A stretch of DNA of 64,000 nt from assembly GCF_017086405.1 (NCBI RefSeq), contig NZ_CP070973.1:2822739-2886738 (forward strand), in the 5' to 3' direction. The notes beneath the pieces were generated by a model. It worked only from the letters and a program-made list of their open reading frames with translations, did not search any database and was not told the origin of the DNA. Positions 21,389-32,243 of the stretch are shown one piece after another (positions within the stretch are counted from its first letter, which is position 1; the number at the start of each line of letters is the position of its first letter). Both the position numbers and the translations under genes were made by a program. This DNA comes from Mycobacterium gordonae. Lineage in GTDB: Bacteria; Actinomycetota; Actinomycetes; Mycobacteriales; Mycobacteriaceae.

Positions 21389-23749
21389 GTGGCGGAAGAC
21401 CAGAGCACGCTGCAAGCTGCCGCGCCACCGACCGAACCGCTGCCCGTCGCGGAGATCCCCGAGCCCCCGGTAGAGCCGCTCAAGACCACCACCAGCGCAT
21501 CCCGCCGCGTCCGTGCGCGCCTCGCGCGGCGGATGACCGCACGCAGCGGCGCCATCAACCCGGTGCTCGAGCCGTTGGTGGCGGTGCACCGGGAGGTCTA
21601 TCCGAAGGCGGATCTGGCGATCCTGCAGCGGGCCTACGAGGTCGCCGACCAACGACACGCCACCCAGTTCCGGCATTCCGGCGACCCGTACATCACCCAT
21701 CCGTTGGCCGTCGCCAACATCCTCGCCGAGTTGGGCATGGACACTACGACGTTGGTGGCCGCCCTGTTGCACGACACCGTCGAGGACACCGGTTATAGCC
21801 TTGAGCAACTCTCCGAGGACTTCGGCGAAGAGGTGGGCCACCTCGTCGACGGCGTGACCAAGCTGGACCGGGTCGTGTTGGGCAGCGCGGCCGAGGGCGA
21901 GACGATCCGCAAGATGATCACCGCGATGGCCCGTGACCCGCGGGTGCTGGTGATCAAGGTGGCCGACCGGCTGCACAACATGCGCACCATGCGTTTCCTA
22001 CCGCCGGAGAAGCAGGCGCGCAAGGCCCGCGAGACGCTGGAAGTCATTGCGCCCCTTGCACACCGCCTCGGTATGGCCAGTGTCAAGTGGGAGCTGGAGG
22101 ATCTGTCGTTCGCGATCCTGCACCCCAAGAAGTACGAAGAGATCGTTCGGCTGGTCGCCGGTCGCGCGCCGTCCCGGGACACGTACCTGGCCAAGGTCCG
22201 CACCGAGATCACCAACACCTTGACCGGGTCGAAGATCAAGGCGACGGTGGAAGGCCGGCCCAAGCACTACTGGTCGATCTACCAGAAGATGATCGTCAAG
22301 GGCCGCGACTTCGACGACATTCACGACCTAGTCGGCATTCGGATTCTGTGCGACGAGATCCGCGACTGTTATGCCGCGGTGGGCGTGGTGCATTCGCTGT
22401 GGCAGCCGATGGCAGGGCGGTTCAAGGACTACATCGCCCAGCCCCGGTACGGCGTGTACCAATCGCTGCATACCACGGTTGTCGGGCCGGAGGGCAAGCC
22501 GCTGGAGGTGCAGATCCGCACCCGCGACATGCACAAGACGGCCGAGTTCGGCATTGCTGCGCATTGGCGCTACAAGGAAGCCAAGGGCCGCAACGGCGTT
22601 CCGCATCCCCATGCCGCCGCCGAGATCGACGACATGGCCTGGATGCGTCAGCTGCTCGACTGGCAACGGGAGGCCGCCGACCCCGGCGAGTTCCTCGAGT
22701 CATTGCGTTACGACCTTGCGGTGCAAGAGATTTTCGTGTTCTCGCCCAAGGGTGACGTCTTTACGCTGCCGACCGGGTCCACGCCGGTGGACTTCGCCTA
22801 CGCCGTGCACACCGAAGTCGGCCATCGCTGCATCGGCGCCAGGGTCAACGGACGACTGGTCGCGCTGGAACGCAAGCTCGAAAACGGCGAAGTCGTCGAG
22901 GTTTTCACCTCGAAGGCCCAGACCGCCGGGCCGTCGCGGGACTGGCAGCAGTTCGTGGTGTCGCCGCGGGCTAAGACCAAGATTCGGCAGTGGTTCGCCA
23001 AGGAGCGCCGCGAGGAGGCGCTGGAGGCCGGCAAGGACGTTATGGCCCGCGAAGTACGCCGGGGCGGACTTCCCTTGCAGCGCTTGGTAAACGGTGAGTC
23101 GATGGCCGCGGTGGCCCGCGAGCTGCACTACACCGACGTGTCGGCGATGTATACCGCGATCGGGGAGGGCCACGTCTCGGCCCGCCACGTGGTGCAGCGG
23201 CTGCTGGCCGAACTCGGCGGTATCGATCAGGCCGAGGAGGAGCTGGCCGAGCGGTCCACTCCGACGACCATGCTGCGCCGTCCCCGCAGCACCGAGGATG
23301 TCGGGGTGTCGGTGCCCGGTGCCCCCGGTGTGCTGACCAAGCTGGCCAAGTGCTGCACGCCGGTGCCCGGCGACCAGATCATGGGGTTCGTCACCCGCGG
23401 CGGCGGTGTCAGTGTGCACCGCACCGACTGCACTAACGCGGCATCGCTGCAGCAGCAGGCCGAGCGCATCATTGAGGTGCTGTGGGCGCCGTCGGCGTCC
23501 TCGGTATTCCTGGTGGCGATCCAGGTCGAGGCGCTCGACCGGCACCGGCTGCTGTCGGACATCACCCGGGTGCTGGCCGACGAGAAGGTGAACATCCTGT
23601 CGGCGTCGGTCACCACGTCGGGTGACCGAGTGGCCATCAGCCGGTTCACCTTCGAGATGGGCGACCCGAAGCATCTCGGGCACCTGCTGAATGTGGTGCG
23701 CAATGTCGAGGGCGTGTACGACGTCTACCGGGTGACGTCGGCGTCCTGA
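21389..23749 (+). CDS. relA: RelA/SpoT bifunctional (p)ppGpp synthetase/hydrolase
   Basis: 786 residues from the GTG at 21389, which has an ideal GGAGGTGA ribosome site; a GTG at 21380 is also in frame. It makes and degrades the alarmone (p)ppGpp in the stringent response. Domains in order: HD hydrolase with LLHDTVED near residue 127 and [11 protein letters not shown] near 195; synthetase with [19 protein letters not shown] near 345-360; TGS domain near 450 ([20 protein letters not shown]); a zinc-finger-like region with KCCTPVPGD; and an ACT domain at about 700-786. Hydrolase and synthetase motifs both look intact, so it is the bifunctional Rel type. Confidence 0.97.
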   Translation: MAEDQSTLQAAAPPTEPLPVAEIPEPPVEPLKTTTSASRRVRARLARRMTARSGAINPVLEPLVAVHREVYPKADLAILQRAYEVADQRHATQFRHSGDPYITHPLAVANILAELGMDTTTLVAALLHDTVEDTGYSLEQLSEDFGEEVGHLVDGVTKLDRVVLGSAAEGETIRKMITAMARDPRVLVIKVADRLHNMRTMRFLPPEKQARKARETLEVIAPLAHRLGMASVKWELEDLSFAILHPKKYEEIVRLVAGRAPSRDTYLAKVRTEITNTLTGSKIKATVEGRPKHYWSIYQKMIVKGRDFDDIHDLVGIRILCDEIRDCYAAVGVVHSLWQPMAGRFKDYIAQPRYGVYQSLHTTVVGPEGKPLEVQIRTRDMHKTAEFGIAAHWRYKEAKGRNGVPHPHAAAEIDDMAWMRQLLDWQREAADPGEFLESLRYDLAVQEIFVFSPKGDVFTLPTGSTPVDFAYAVHTEVGHRCIGARVNGRLVALERKLENGEVVEVFTSKAQTAGPSRDWQQFVVSPRAKTKIRQWFAKERREEALEAGKDVMAREVRRGGLPLQRLVNGESMAAVARELHYTDVSAMYTAIGEGHVSARHVVQRLLAELGGIDQAEEELAERSTPTTMLRRPRSTEDVGVSVPGAPGVLTKLAKCCTPVPGDQIMGFVTRGGGVSVHRTDCTNAASLQQQAERIIEVLWAPSASSVFLVAIQVEALDRHRLLSDITRVLADEKVNILSASVTTSGDRVAISRFTFEMGDPKHLGHLLNVVRNVEGVYDVYRVTSAS

Positions 23750-23755
23750 GTCTGG

Positions 23756-26700
23756 TCAGGCGCCGGCGCCGCCTTTACCTCCGGCGCCACCGGTGCCGCC
23801 GAAGATCCCGCCGATTCCAGTGGGAGGGTTGCCGGCAAAGCCCCCGGAACCGGGGTGTCCCAAGACCAGCGATCCGTTGACAATCTTGCCGCCGCCATTA
23901 CCGCCCCTACCGCCTTCGCCTCCGTCGACTCCGGGAAAGCCGAATATCCCGGAACTTCCGTCAGAGCCTTTGCCGCCGGTGCCACCGGCGCCGCCATTGC
24001 CGCCTTTGGTGTCACCCGTGCCCCCGTTGCCGCCGCGTCCGCCCTTGCCGCCGACGTAGTTCTGGACGCCGGTGCCGCCGTGCCGCCGGTGCCGCCGTGG
24101 CCGCCGATGTCGCCGCTGCCGCCGGCACCGCCGTCGCCACCGTTGCCAGGCGAGGGATAGAAGATGGTGACTCCGTCGCCACCGGGCCCGCCGTCACCGC
24201 CGTTGCCGCCGTGGCCGCGGCTACCGGTCGCGCCGGTAGCGCCCGTGCTCGAGCCGGCGCCGCCGAGTCCACCGTTGCCGCCGACTCCGGCGTCGCCGCC
24301 GCGACCACCGGTGCCGCCGTTGCCGTTCGGAGGGGTGTTGATGGTGACGCCCGCGCCGGGTCCGCCGTTGCCCCCGTTGCCCCCGTTGCCGCCGGTGCCG
24401 CCGGTGCCGCCCGCACCGCCGGCGCCCTGAATCCCGGCCTTTCCGGCCGGAGCCGCCCCGCCCGCCCCGCCATTGCCGCCCTTGCCGCCGGTGCCGCCGA
24501 TGCTGCCGGGGCCGCCTTCGCCGCCGGTGCCGCCGGACGGTGACCCGATGCCGCCGTTGGTGCCCGCGGCGCCGGTTCCGCCGGTGCCGCCGATGCCGCC
24601 GGTGCCGCCCGCGCCGCCGTCACCGGCCCAGGAGCCACCCCGGCCACCGGTGCCGCCGTCCCCGCCGATCCCACCGGGGCTACCAGCGATGCCTGGATTG
24701 TTCGACGCCACGCCGAGGCCGCCGGTGCCGCCGGTGCCGCCCTTACCGCCGTTGCCCACCAATCCGCCATCGCCGCCGTTACCACCTGCCGCACCGGTGC
24801 CACCTGCCGTGGTGGCGGCTGCCCCTTGGCCGCCGTCGCCACCATTGCCGCCGGTGCCGACGGCGGCGCCGGTTGCGCCGTTCGCGCCGGGGGTGGATCC
24901 TTGGCCGCCGGCTCCGCCGTTGCCGCCCTGTCCGGGATTGCCGCCGTGGCCGCCGTTACCACCCACGCCGTTGTTGATGCCCTGGGCTCCGGTTTGGCCT
25001 TTGCCGCCATTGCCGGCGACGCCGCCGCTTCCGCCCTGGCCGCCGGCCCCACCGAGGCCCTGATTTCCGGCTTTGCCCGCTGGCGCTGCGCCGCCGGCAC
25101 CACCCTTGCCGCCCGCTCCGCCGGCACCGCCTTTGCCGCCGTCGCCGCCCATGCTTCCGTCGGAGCCCGGGGTGACGCCGTCGGCTCCGTTGGCTCCCGG
25201 CCCACCGGTGCCTCCGTTGCCACCGGCCCCACCGTTGCCGCCGATACCGCCGTTGCCGGCCAGTGCTCCGCCGTTGCCGCCGGTGCCACCGTCACCGCCG
25301 GCAGCGCCGGCAATGCCGACCAGACCTTTCGCGCCGGATCCGACGCCCGCGGCGCCCTCGTTGGCGTCGGCGCCGGAACCGCCGTTACCCCCGGCCCCGC
25401 CATTGCCCACCAAACCGCCGTCGCCACCGTTGCCCCCGACTCCGCCGGGCGTGCTCACATCGCCGAATTGCAGGCCGCCGCCGCCGCTGCCTCCGGCGCC
25501 CCCATTTCCACCGGTGGTGGCGGCACTGCCGTCCACACCCCTGGTACCCGGGGTGGAACCCGAGCCGCCGAGTCCACCCGCGCCACCTGCCCCGGGATTG
25601 CCGCCGCGGCCGCCATCGCCGCCCGGTCCCGAAATGGTGGCCGAGTCTCCACCACGCCCGCCGTCACCGCCGGCCGCTCCGGTTCCGCCGTTGCCGCCGG
25701 CACCGCCGGCACCCTGGACGCCGGCGCTGCCTCCCGGCGTGGCACCGCCGGCGCCACCGTTACCGCCCTTGCCGCCCGCGCCGCCGGCACCTCCGTCCCG
25801 ACCATCGCCACCTCTGTTGCTGGGGGCGGCATCGGCGCCGTTGGCGCCCGCGGCGCCGTCGCCGCCGTGACCACCGGCCCCGCCCGCACCGCCCGCACCG
25901 CCGCTGCCGGCCACGCCGTGATTGCCGGGGCGACCGGTGAGGCCGCCGGCGCCGCCGTCGCCGCCGATTCCACCTGCCCCGCCCGCGCCACCCGATCCGC
26001 CGGCGCCGCCGGGGCCGCCGTCAGCGCCGCTCAGCGCTGCTGCGGCCACCCCGTTTGCGCCCGCGCCGGCGGTACCTCCCACGCCGCCGACGCCGCCGTT
26101 TCCGCCGGCGCCTGCCTTGCCGAATAGGCGGCCGGCCGCACCGCCTGTTCCGCCGTTACCGCCGTCGCCGCCCGCTCCACCCGAGGCGCCGGCATCACCG
26201 GCAGCCGTCGCGGACAGACCCGCCTTGCCGGCGTGCCCGTCGCCACCGGCCCCGCCGACCCCGCCGCCGCCGATCAGTCCGGCGCTCCCGCCGTTGCCGC
26301 CGGCGCCGCCGGCGCTGCCGGCGCCGAGCCCGGCTCCGCCGAGCCCACCGTCGCCGCCGTCACCGATCAGCAACCCGCCGTGGCCACCCAACCCCCCGCG
26401 ACCACCCGCGCCGGCCAGTCCGGTGCCTCCGGCGCCGCCCGCGCCGCCGTCGCCGAGGATCCAGGCGTGGCCCCCGGCGCCCCCGGCGCCGCCGGCCGCG
26501 CCGCCGATGCCGCCGTCACCGCCGGTGCCGAACAGCCAGCCGGCTTGCCCGCCGGTGCCACCGGAGCCGCCGACGACCGCGATGCTGCCGTTGCCGCCAA
26601 TCGCGCCGGCCCCGCCGTTGCCCCACAACCACGCGCGACCGCCGTACCCGCCGGCGCCGCCCGCCGTACCGCCAGCGCCGCCGTTGCCGCCGCTGCCCAT

Positions 26701-27254
26701 CAACCACCCGCCGTTGCCGCCGGCACCCCCGGCCGCACTGGCTCCGCCCGCGCCACCGTTGCCGCCGGTTCCGAACAACCCCGCCGCGCCGCCGGCGCCG
26801 CCGGCGACTCCGGAATTGGTCCCGGCCGCGCCGTTGCCGCCATTGCCGTACAGCAGGCCGCCCGCTCCTCCGGACTGTCCGGGGGCGGTTCCGTCTGCGC
26901 CGTTACCGATCAGGGCCGGCCCAGCAATGCCTGCGTGGGCGCGTTAACCGCGTTGAGCAGCAGCTGTTCGATATTGGCCAGTTCGGCCTGGGCATAGGAA
27001 TCGGCCGCGGCGCTCAGTGTCCCCGCGCACCGGTCTTGCCAGGCCACCAACTGCCGGCTCAAATGCTGAAAATCCCCGGCGTGCTGGCCGAACACCGCTG
27101 AGATAGCGGCCGAAACCTCGTCGGCGGCCGCCGGCAGTACCGCCACGGTGGGGGAGGCCGCTGACGCGCTCGCCGCGCTGATGGCCGTGCCAATCTTGGC
27201 CAAATCCGTTGCCGTCGAAGCCAGGACCTCGGGTGCAACGTTCATCCACGACAC
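23756..27254 (-). pseudogene. PE_PGRS gene with two single-base frameshifts
   Basis: A PE domain starts at the GTG at 27254 (MSWMNVAPEVLASTATDLAKIG) and runs in frame to LLGRP, where the next codon is TGA (26910-26912). Restoring one C in the CCC run at 26913-26915 gives the canonical GRPLIGNG linker and opens the PGRS frame. A second loss near 24080 changes a GGCACCGGC pattern to GGCACGGC; beyond it the frame gives non-PGRS sequence, while the adjacent frame continues Gly-Gly repeats to a TGA at 23756. With both bases restored the protein would be about 1165 residues. It stands between relA and a kinase gene, where M. tuberculosis has none. It is either a pseudogene or a product of consensus errors. 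Confidence 0.85.
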
Positions 27255-27788
27255 GGCCAACACCCACCCGTTGATCTGGCGCGCGATACGCGCGGCGACG
27301 GCTCATCAAATGTGTACGCAAGCACATTAGGTGCGGCGAGCGGCTCGACCGGTGCATATGGCGCCATCTAACTGATTCCTTAACTAATGGTCCGCACCCG
27401 GCGAATTCTGAATTCATTTCGAACAAAGAATTCAACTCAATTGCGGCGACAGGTACGTTCCGAAGAGACGTCGCGAGTGACGCCGCGCGTTGGCAAGGGG
27501 GCCATGCGCCGGCCTCGCCGGTTTGCCGGCGCCGCCTCAGCCGCCGTCGCCGTCGGGCGACCACGCCAGCCTGATGTCATGCGAAATCCGATATCCGCCC
27601 GATGGCGTCTGGTTGAGTTTCTTACGATGCGCGGTTGAGCGCGAAACAAGGGGACTGCAGCCATTCCGATCAGGAATTCTGCCGACGAAGGTCAAATGCG
27701 TTTGAATTCGATTATCAGTGAATTCGCACAGGTCGAGGACGGAACCGGCAGCGCCGCCGACACCAGGAATTCATCACACCCGCCGTGG
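27255..27788. other. Intergenic region upstream of the frameshifted PE_PGRS gene
   Basis: About 530 bases without a supportable gene. The part from 27305 to 27460 is relatively A/T-rich and holds several GAATTC copies within 50 bases. The part near 27500-27560 is GC-rich with small hairpin potential. It presumably holds the PE_PGRS promoter and the kinase transcript end. Confidence 0.45.
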
Positions 27789-28954
27789 CTAGGGTGATCC
27801 CGGCTCTGTCGTCGTCTCGACCGTCTCGGTCTGCTCGACGCCGGTCTTGTCGTTCACATCGGTGGTTGTCTCCGTGGCAGTGTCGGGCGCCCGACTGGTG
27901 CTCGACGTCGTCGTGCGGGTCGTCGGTGTGTTCGAGCCGTGGTCGTCGCTTCCGGAAAATAACGCCACCAACGCGGCCACCAGTAATAACGCCAGCCCCG
28001 AGCCCGCGACGGTCCAGATCAACATGGCCCGGCTGCTGCCTTCCCCGCCCGCCGGCACATCGGGCGGGTTGGGAGGGTTGACGGCGCTAACCCCGTGTGT
28101 GCCTCGGCCGGCGGCGGGGGAGGCAGAGCAAGGCCGGCGCCGCCCAACGCGGCGCGGGCGGCATCGGCGAGTTCGGTCACCGTCTGGTACCGGGCTTCGG
28201 GGTCCTTGGCCATCCCGCGCGCTACCACCGCGTCGAAGCCCGGCGGAATGTCGTGCCGGATCGCCGTCGGGCGCGGTGGTGGCGCGTGTAGGTGGCCGGA
28301 AATCTGCTCTTCGATACTGTCGCCGGGGTAGGGCCGCGCGCCGGTGAGGCACTCGTAGAGCGTGCAGGCCAAGGCATAGACGTCGGCCCGGGGATCCGTG
28401 ATGCCGCGGAAGCGCTCGGGAGCCAGATAGGCCAGCGTGCCCATCGTCAGCCCGGTCTGCGTCAGAGCCGTGTCGGTGGTGGCGCGCGCGATGCCGAAGT
28501 CGATCAGGTAGACGAAGTTGCGGGCCTTGGCGACCAGGATGTTCGACGGCTTGACGTCTCGGTGTACCAGCCCCACCTGGTGTGCGCTGTCCAGAGCGGC
28601 GGCGGCCTGCTCGATGATCGCGACGGTCTGTGCCGGGCTGAGCCGGCCGCCGTTCTCGGCGATGAACTTGCCCAGATCGCGGCCCTCGACGAGCCGCATG
28701 TCGACATAGAGTTGCCCGTCGATCTCGCCGAAGCTGTGGATGGGCACCACGTGCGGATCGTTGAGGCTGGCCGCCGTGCGCGCCTCGCGGCGGAACCGGT
28801 GCTCGAACTCCTTGTCCTCGGCCAGATTCGGCGGCAGCAGCTTGATGGCGACGATGCGATCGGTCTGAGTGTCGTAGGCGCGATACACCTGCCCCATGCC
28901 GCCTCGTCCCAGCAGCCCCTGCAGTTGGTACCGACCGAACGAACTCTCGGCCAC
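27789..28954 (-). pseudogene. Membrane Ser/Thr protein kinase (PknE/PknF-like), frameshifted before the transmembrane segment
   Basis: The frame starts at the GTG at 28954 behind a GGGAGGAG site. The kinase domain is complete: glycine loop GRGGMGQV at 16-23, lysine K38, catalytic loop HRDVKPSN at 131-138, DFG at 152-154, APE at 178-180. It resembles mycobacterial PknE/PknF, including HVVPIHSFGEIDGQLYVDMRL. After a proline-rich linker this frame runs into unrelated sequence and stops at 28019. The minus-one frame encodes the expected end: AMLIWTVAGSGLALLLVAAL as transmembrane helix and a Thr/Ser-rich outer tail, ending at 27789. Adding one G to the four-G run at 28091-28094 joins them into about 388 residues. 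Without repair the kinase would be soluble. Confidence 0.85.
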
Positions 28955-28998
28955 GCATCTCCTCCCGGTAAGCCGCCGCCGCCCCCCGGGGCTCCAGG

Positions 28999-29913
28999 TT
29001 AGTCGAGCAGGATCGAGGTGATGGTCACATCCACGGCGGGCGGGCCGTCCTCACCGCCGCCGGCAACACCGGCCGCGGCGATCTTGTCCAAAGTGGCCAG
29101 CCCGTCGGCTTGGATCTTGCCGAACACCGTGTACTCCGGCGGCAATGCGGAATCGCGGTAGACCAGGAAGAACTGGCTGCTGTTGGTGTTGGGTCCGGCG
29201 TTGGCCATCGCCACGGTGCCGCGCGGATAGATCACCGGTTCCTTGAGTTTGGGGTCATTGGCCGGGTACTGGTCGGTGGGGTACTCGTTGGCGAACTGAT
29301 AGCCCGGGCCGCCGGTCCCGTCACCCTTCGGGTCGCCGCACTGCAGTACCGACAGCGACGGCGAGGTGGTCAGGCGGTGGCACTTGGTGTCCTTGAAGAA
29401 GCCCTGGTTGGTCAGGCTGGCGAAGCTGTTCACCGTGCATGGCGATTCGTTGTTGGCCAGCAGTAGGCCCACGTTCCCCTGAGTGGTCACCATGCTGACG
29501 CTCACCTGGGCCGGCTCGGTGGGAACCTTGCCGGTCCGCGGCGGCTTGACGGGCTTGACGGCTTTGTCCGGCGACGCTGGGTACTGGCAGTTGGCGCCGA
29601 GGTTGGCCGGCGCCTTGAACGGCGGCAATGGCACAGCGTTGCCGAGTTGCACCGGCGGTAGGCCGGCGGCCGACGAGCTGGGCGCGGCGCTGGTCGAGGT
29701 AGTCGACGCCGACGGGTTGCCCTTGTTGTCGTCCTTGCTGACGACGACGGCGACCACCACGGCGGCCACCACCGCCACCGCGGCGACCGCGCCCGCGCCG
29801 ATGGTCAGGATGCGGCGCCTCTTGGCCTGTTTGGCGCGGCGCTCCAGCTGCCGCTCGAGTTTGCGCTTTGCTGTCGCACGTCGCTGCTGATTGGTCGGCA
29901 CGGCCGCTATCAT
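28999..29913 (-). CDS. ppiB: Membrane-anchored cyclophilin-type peptidyl-prolyl isomerase
   Basis: 304 residues. A basic cytoplasmic N-terminus (RRATAKRKLERQLERRAKQAKRRR) is followed by one helix (about 36-58), a Ser/Thr/Pro linker, and an external cyclophilin domain (about 138-304) with FFKDTKCHRLT, GDGTGGPGYQFANEY, GTVAMANAGPNTNSSQFF and YTVFGKIQADG. It isomerises X-proline bonds in exported proteins. ATG at 29913 is used; a GTG four codons later is possible. It diverges from the glyoxalase gene, as for Rv2582/Rv2581c. Confidence 0.94.
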   Translation of the reverse strand: MIAAVPTNQQRRATAKRKLERQLERRAKQAKRRRILTIGAGAVAAVAVVAAVVVAVVVSKDDNKGNPSASTTSTSAAPSSSAAGLPPVQLGNAVPLPPFKAPANLGANCQYPASPDKAVKPVKPPRTGKVPTEPAQVSVSMVTTQGNVGLLLANNESPCTVNSFASLTNQGFFKDTKCHRLTTSPSLSVLQCGDPKGDGTGGPGYQFANEYPTDQYPANDPKLKEPVIYPRGTVAMANAGPNTNSSQFFLVYRDSALPPEYTVFGKIQADGLATLDKIAAAGVAGGGEDGPPAVDVTITSILLD

Positions 29914-29944
29914 TCCATGGCTTCAGGGATGGAAAACTGGGACC

Positions 29945-30619
29945 GTGTTGATCACCGGATTTCCGGCCGGGCTGTTGCAGTGCAACTGCTACGTGCTGGC
30001 CGAGCGGCCTGGCGCCGATGCCATCATCGTCGACCCCGGCCAGCGCGCGATGGGCCAGTTGCGGCAAATCCTCGACAAGAACCGGCTCACGCCGGCAGCG
30101 GTGTTGATCACCCACGGCCACATCGACCACATGTGGTCGGCCCAGAAGGTCTCGGACACCTTCGGCTGCCCCACTTACATCCATCCCGAGGACCGGTTCA
30201 TGCTCAAGGACCCCATCTACGGCATGGGCCCGCGGGTGGCGCAGGTGTTCGCCGGCGCGTTCTTCCGTGAGCCGAAGCAGGTCGTCGAGCTGGACCGCGA
30301 CGGCGACAAGATCGACCTTGGCGGCATCTCCGTCAACATCGACCACACCCCGGGGCACACCCGCGGGTCGGTGTGTTTCCGCATCCTGCAGGCCGCGAAG
30401 AACGAGGCGGACGTCGTCATCAGCGGCGACACGTTGTTCGAGCGTTCCATCGGCCGCAGTGACCTGTTCGGCGGCAGCGGCCGCGATCTGTTGCGCTCCA
30501 TCGTTAATAAACTGTTGGTGCTCGAAGACAAGACCGTGGTACTACCCGGACATGGCAACTCCACCACCATCGGCGCCGAACGCCGGTACAACCCATTCAT
30601 CGAAGGCCTGAGCCCGTGA
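29945..30619 (+). CDS. Glyoxalase II-like metallo-beta-lactamase fold hydrolase
   Basis: 224 residues from the GTG at 29945 ([19 protein letters not shown]). The metal-binding motif THGHIDHMW, the later [10 protein letters not shown] histidine, the [14 protein letters not shown] aspartate and the final [11 protein letters not shown] histidine are all present. It is a thiolester hydrolase of the glyoxalase II type; the substrate in mycobacteria, which lack glutathione, is uncertain. The stop overlaps the hisS GTG start in a GTGA junction, and the position matches Rv2581c. Confidence 0.93.
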   Translation: MLITGFPAGLLQCNCYVLAERPGADAIIVDPGQRAMGQLRQILDKNRLTPAAVLITHGHIDHMWSAQKVSDTFGCPTYIHPEDRFMLKDPIYGMGPRVAQVFAGAFFREPKQVVELDRDGDKIDLGGISVNIDHTPGHTRGSVCFRILQAAKNEADVVISGDTLFERSIGRSDLFGGSGRDLLRSIVNKLLVLEDKTVVLPGHGNSTTIGAERRYNPFIEGLSP

Positions 30620-31875
30620 CGGAATTCGTTGCTCCCAAGGGGGTTCCGGACTACGTTCCGCCGGATTCCGCGCAGTTCGTCGCTGTTCGCGACGGGCTGC
30701 TCTCCGCCGCCCGGCGAGCCGGCTACGGCCACATCGAGCTGCCGATCTTCGAGGACACCGCGCTGTTCGCCCGCGGAGTCGGCGAATCCACCGATGTGGT
30801 GTCCAAGGAGATGTACACCTTCTCCGACCGTGGCGACCGCTCGGTGACGTTGCGACCGGAGGGCACCGCCGGCGTGGTGCGGGCGGTGATCGAGCACGGG
30901 CTGGACCGTGGCGCGTTGCCGGTGAAGTTGTGTTACGCCGGCCCGTTCTTCCGCTACGAGCGTCCGCAGGCCGGCCGGTACCGCCAGCTGCAGCAGGTGG
31001 GCGTCGAAGCGATCGGCGTCGACGACCCGGCACTGGACGCCGAAGTGATCGCCGTCGCCGACGCCGGATTCCGTTCGTTGGGTCTGGCCGGCTTCCGGTT
31101 GGAGATCACCTCCCTGGGTGACGAGAGCTGCCGCCCGCAATACCGGGAACTGTTGCAGGAGTTCCTTTTCGGTCTCGATCTTGATGAGCAGACGCGGCAG
31201 CGCGCGCGACTGAACCCGCTGCGGGTGCTCGATGACAAGCGTCCGGAGGTGAAGGCGATGACGGCCGATGCGCCGGTGCTGCTCGATCACCTCTCCGATG
31301 CCGCCAAGCAGCATTTCGACACGGTGCTCTCGCACCTGGATGCGGTGGGGGTGCCCTACGTCATCAATCCGCGCATGGTCCGCGGCCTGGATTACTACAC
31401 CAAGACCACCTTCGAGTTCGTGCACGACGGGCTGGGCGCGCAGTCCGGCATCGGCGGTGGCGGCCGGTACGACGGACTGATGAAAGAACTTGGCGGACAA
31501 GATGTTTCGGGGATCGGCTTCGGGCTCGGAGTGGACCGGACGCTGCTGGCGCTGCGCGCCGAGGGTAAGAGCGTCGCGTCCCCGGCACGGTGTGAGGTGT
31601 TCGGCGTGCCGCTGAGTGAGGCGGCCAAAGTGCGGTTGGCGGTGGTTGGCGCCGAGCTCCGTGGGGCTGGGGTGCGTGTCGACCTGGCCTACGGCGACCG
31701 CGGGCTCAAGGGCGCGATGCGCGCAGCCGACCGCTCCGGTGCGCGGATCGCGTTGGTTGCCGGGGATCGGGACCTGGACGGCGGCACCATCGGCGTCAAG
31801 GACCTGGGGTCGGGGGAGCAGGTGTCGGTGCCGGTGGAATCTGTAGTCGCTGAGGTGCTTTCGCGGCTGGGGTGA
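30616..31875 (+). CDS. hisS: Histidyl-tRNA synthetase
   Basis: 419 residues, GTG start overlapping the previous stop. It charges tRNA-His. Class II motif 2 is seen as [22 protein letters not shown], the histidine-binding motif as [12 protein letters not shown], and motif 3 as [18 protein letters not shown]-terminal anticodon-binding domain follows (about 325-419). Confidence 0.98.
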   Translation: MTEFVAPKGVPDYVPPDSAQFVAVRDGLLSAARRAGYGHIELPIFEDTALFARGVGESTDVVSKEMYTFSDRGDRSVTLRPEGTAGVVRAVIEHGLDRGALPVKLCYAGPFFRYERPQAGRYRQLQQVGVEAIGVDDPALDAEVIAVADAGFRSLGLAGFRLEITSLGDESCRPQYRELLQEFLFGLDLDEQTRQRARLNPLRVLDDKRPEVKAMTADAPVLLDHLSDAAKQHFDTVLSHLDAVGVPYVINPRMVRGLDYYTKTTFEFVHDGLGAQSGIGGGGRYDGLMKELGGQDVSGIGFGLGVDRTLLALRAEGKSVASPARCEVFGVPLSEAAKVRLAVVGAELRGAGVRVDLAYGDRGLKGAMRAADRSGARIALVAGDRDLDGGTIGVKDLGSGEQVSVPVESVVAEVLSRLG

Positions 31876-31899
31876 GGGCTTGCCCGGCGCTCGGTCCCG

Positions 31900-32192
31900 C
31901 GAGCGTGCGCGTGTTGCCAACGACACGCCGCGAATTCGGTACATTTGCGCGCGTTCAGCGCGTTCAGCGCGTTCAGCGCGTTCGGGGCGCGGGTGGGGTG
32001 GCGCGCGCGCCCTCAAACGGCGAGCGTGCGCGTGTTGCCAACGACACGCCGCGAATTCGGTACATTTGCGCGCGTTCAGCGCGTTCAGCGCGTTCGGGGC
32101 GCGGGGTGGGGTGGCGCGCGCGCCCTCAAACGGCGAGCGTGCGCGTGTTGCCAACGACACGCCGCGAATTCGGTACATCTGCGCGCGTTCGG
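31900..32192. repeat. Nested tandem repeat between hisS and the radical-SAM gene
   Basis: A unit beginning CGAGCGTGCGCGTGTTGCC starts at 31900, 32021 and 32134, giving periods of 121 and 113 bases; the third copy breaks off near 32192. Inside the unit is a 9-bp subrepeat, GCGTTCAGC-like, present about four times in copy one and three in copy two, which explains most of the length difference. The three copies fall in different reading frames, so the array is not coding even though an open frame runs through it. M. tuberculosis has a haloalkane dehalogenase gene (Rv2579) at this position; it is absent here. Confidence 0.92.
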
Positions 32193-32218
32193 CAACACGC
32201 CCACCCCTTGACGCAACA

Positions 32219-32234
32219 TCGAACTCTTGTTCGA
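32219..32234 (+). promoter_or_regulatory. LexA SOS box
   Basis: TCGAAC-TCTT-GTTCGA is a perfect match to the mycobacterial LexA consensus TCGAAC-N4-GTTCGA. It ends nine bases before the radical-SAM start codon. The homologous Rv2578c is, to my knowledge, DNA-damage inducible through LexA. Confidence 0.9.
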
Positions 32235-32243
32235 ATGGGGGGT

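Noticed and set aside
24826..27101. Plus-strand open frames of 250-430 codons opposite the second PE_PGRS gene
   Set aside because: Same compositional shadow effect of PGRS DNA.
28091..28094. Programmed minus-one frameshift in the kinase gene
   Set aside because: The four-G run is not a good slippery heptamer and I see no stimulating structure; a missing base is simpler, given similar losses nearby.
31900..32192. Possible CRISPR array
   Set aside because: Units are 113-121 bp and repeated whole, without short repeats alternating with unique spacers; no cas genes are nearby.
31872..32243. N-terminal extension of the radical-SAM protein through the repeat
   Set aside because: The repeat copies fall in different frames, the SOS box lies just before the ATG at 32244, and the shorter form matches the homologue length.
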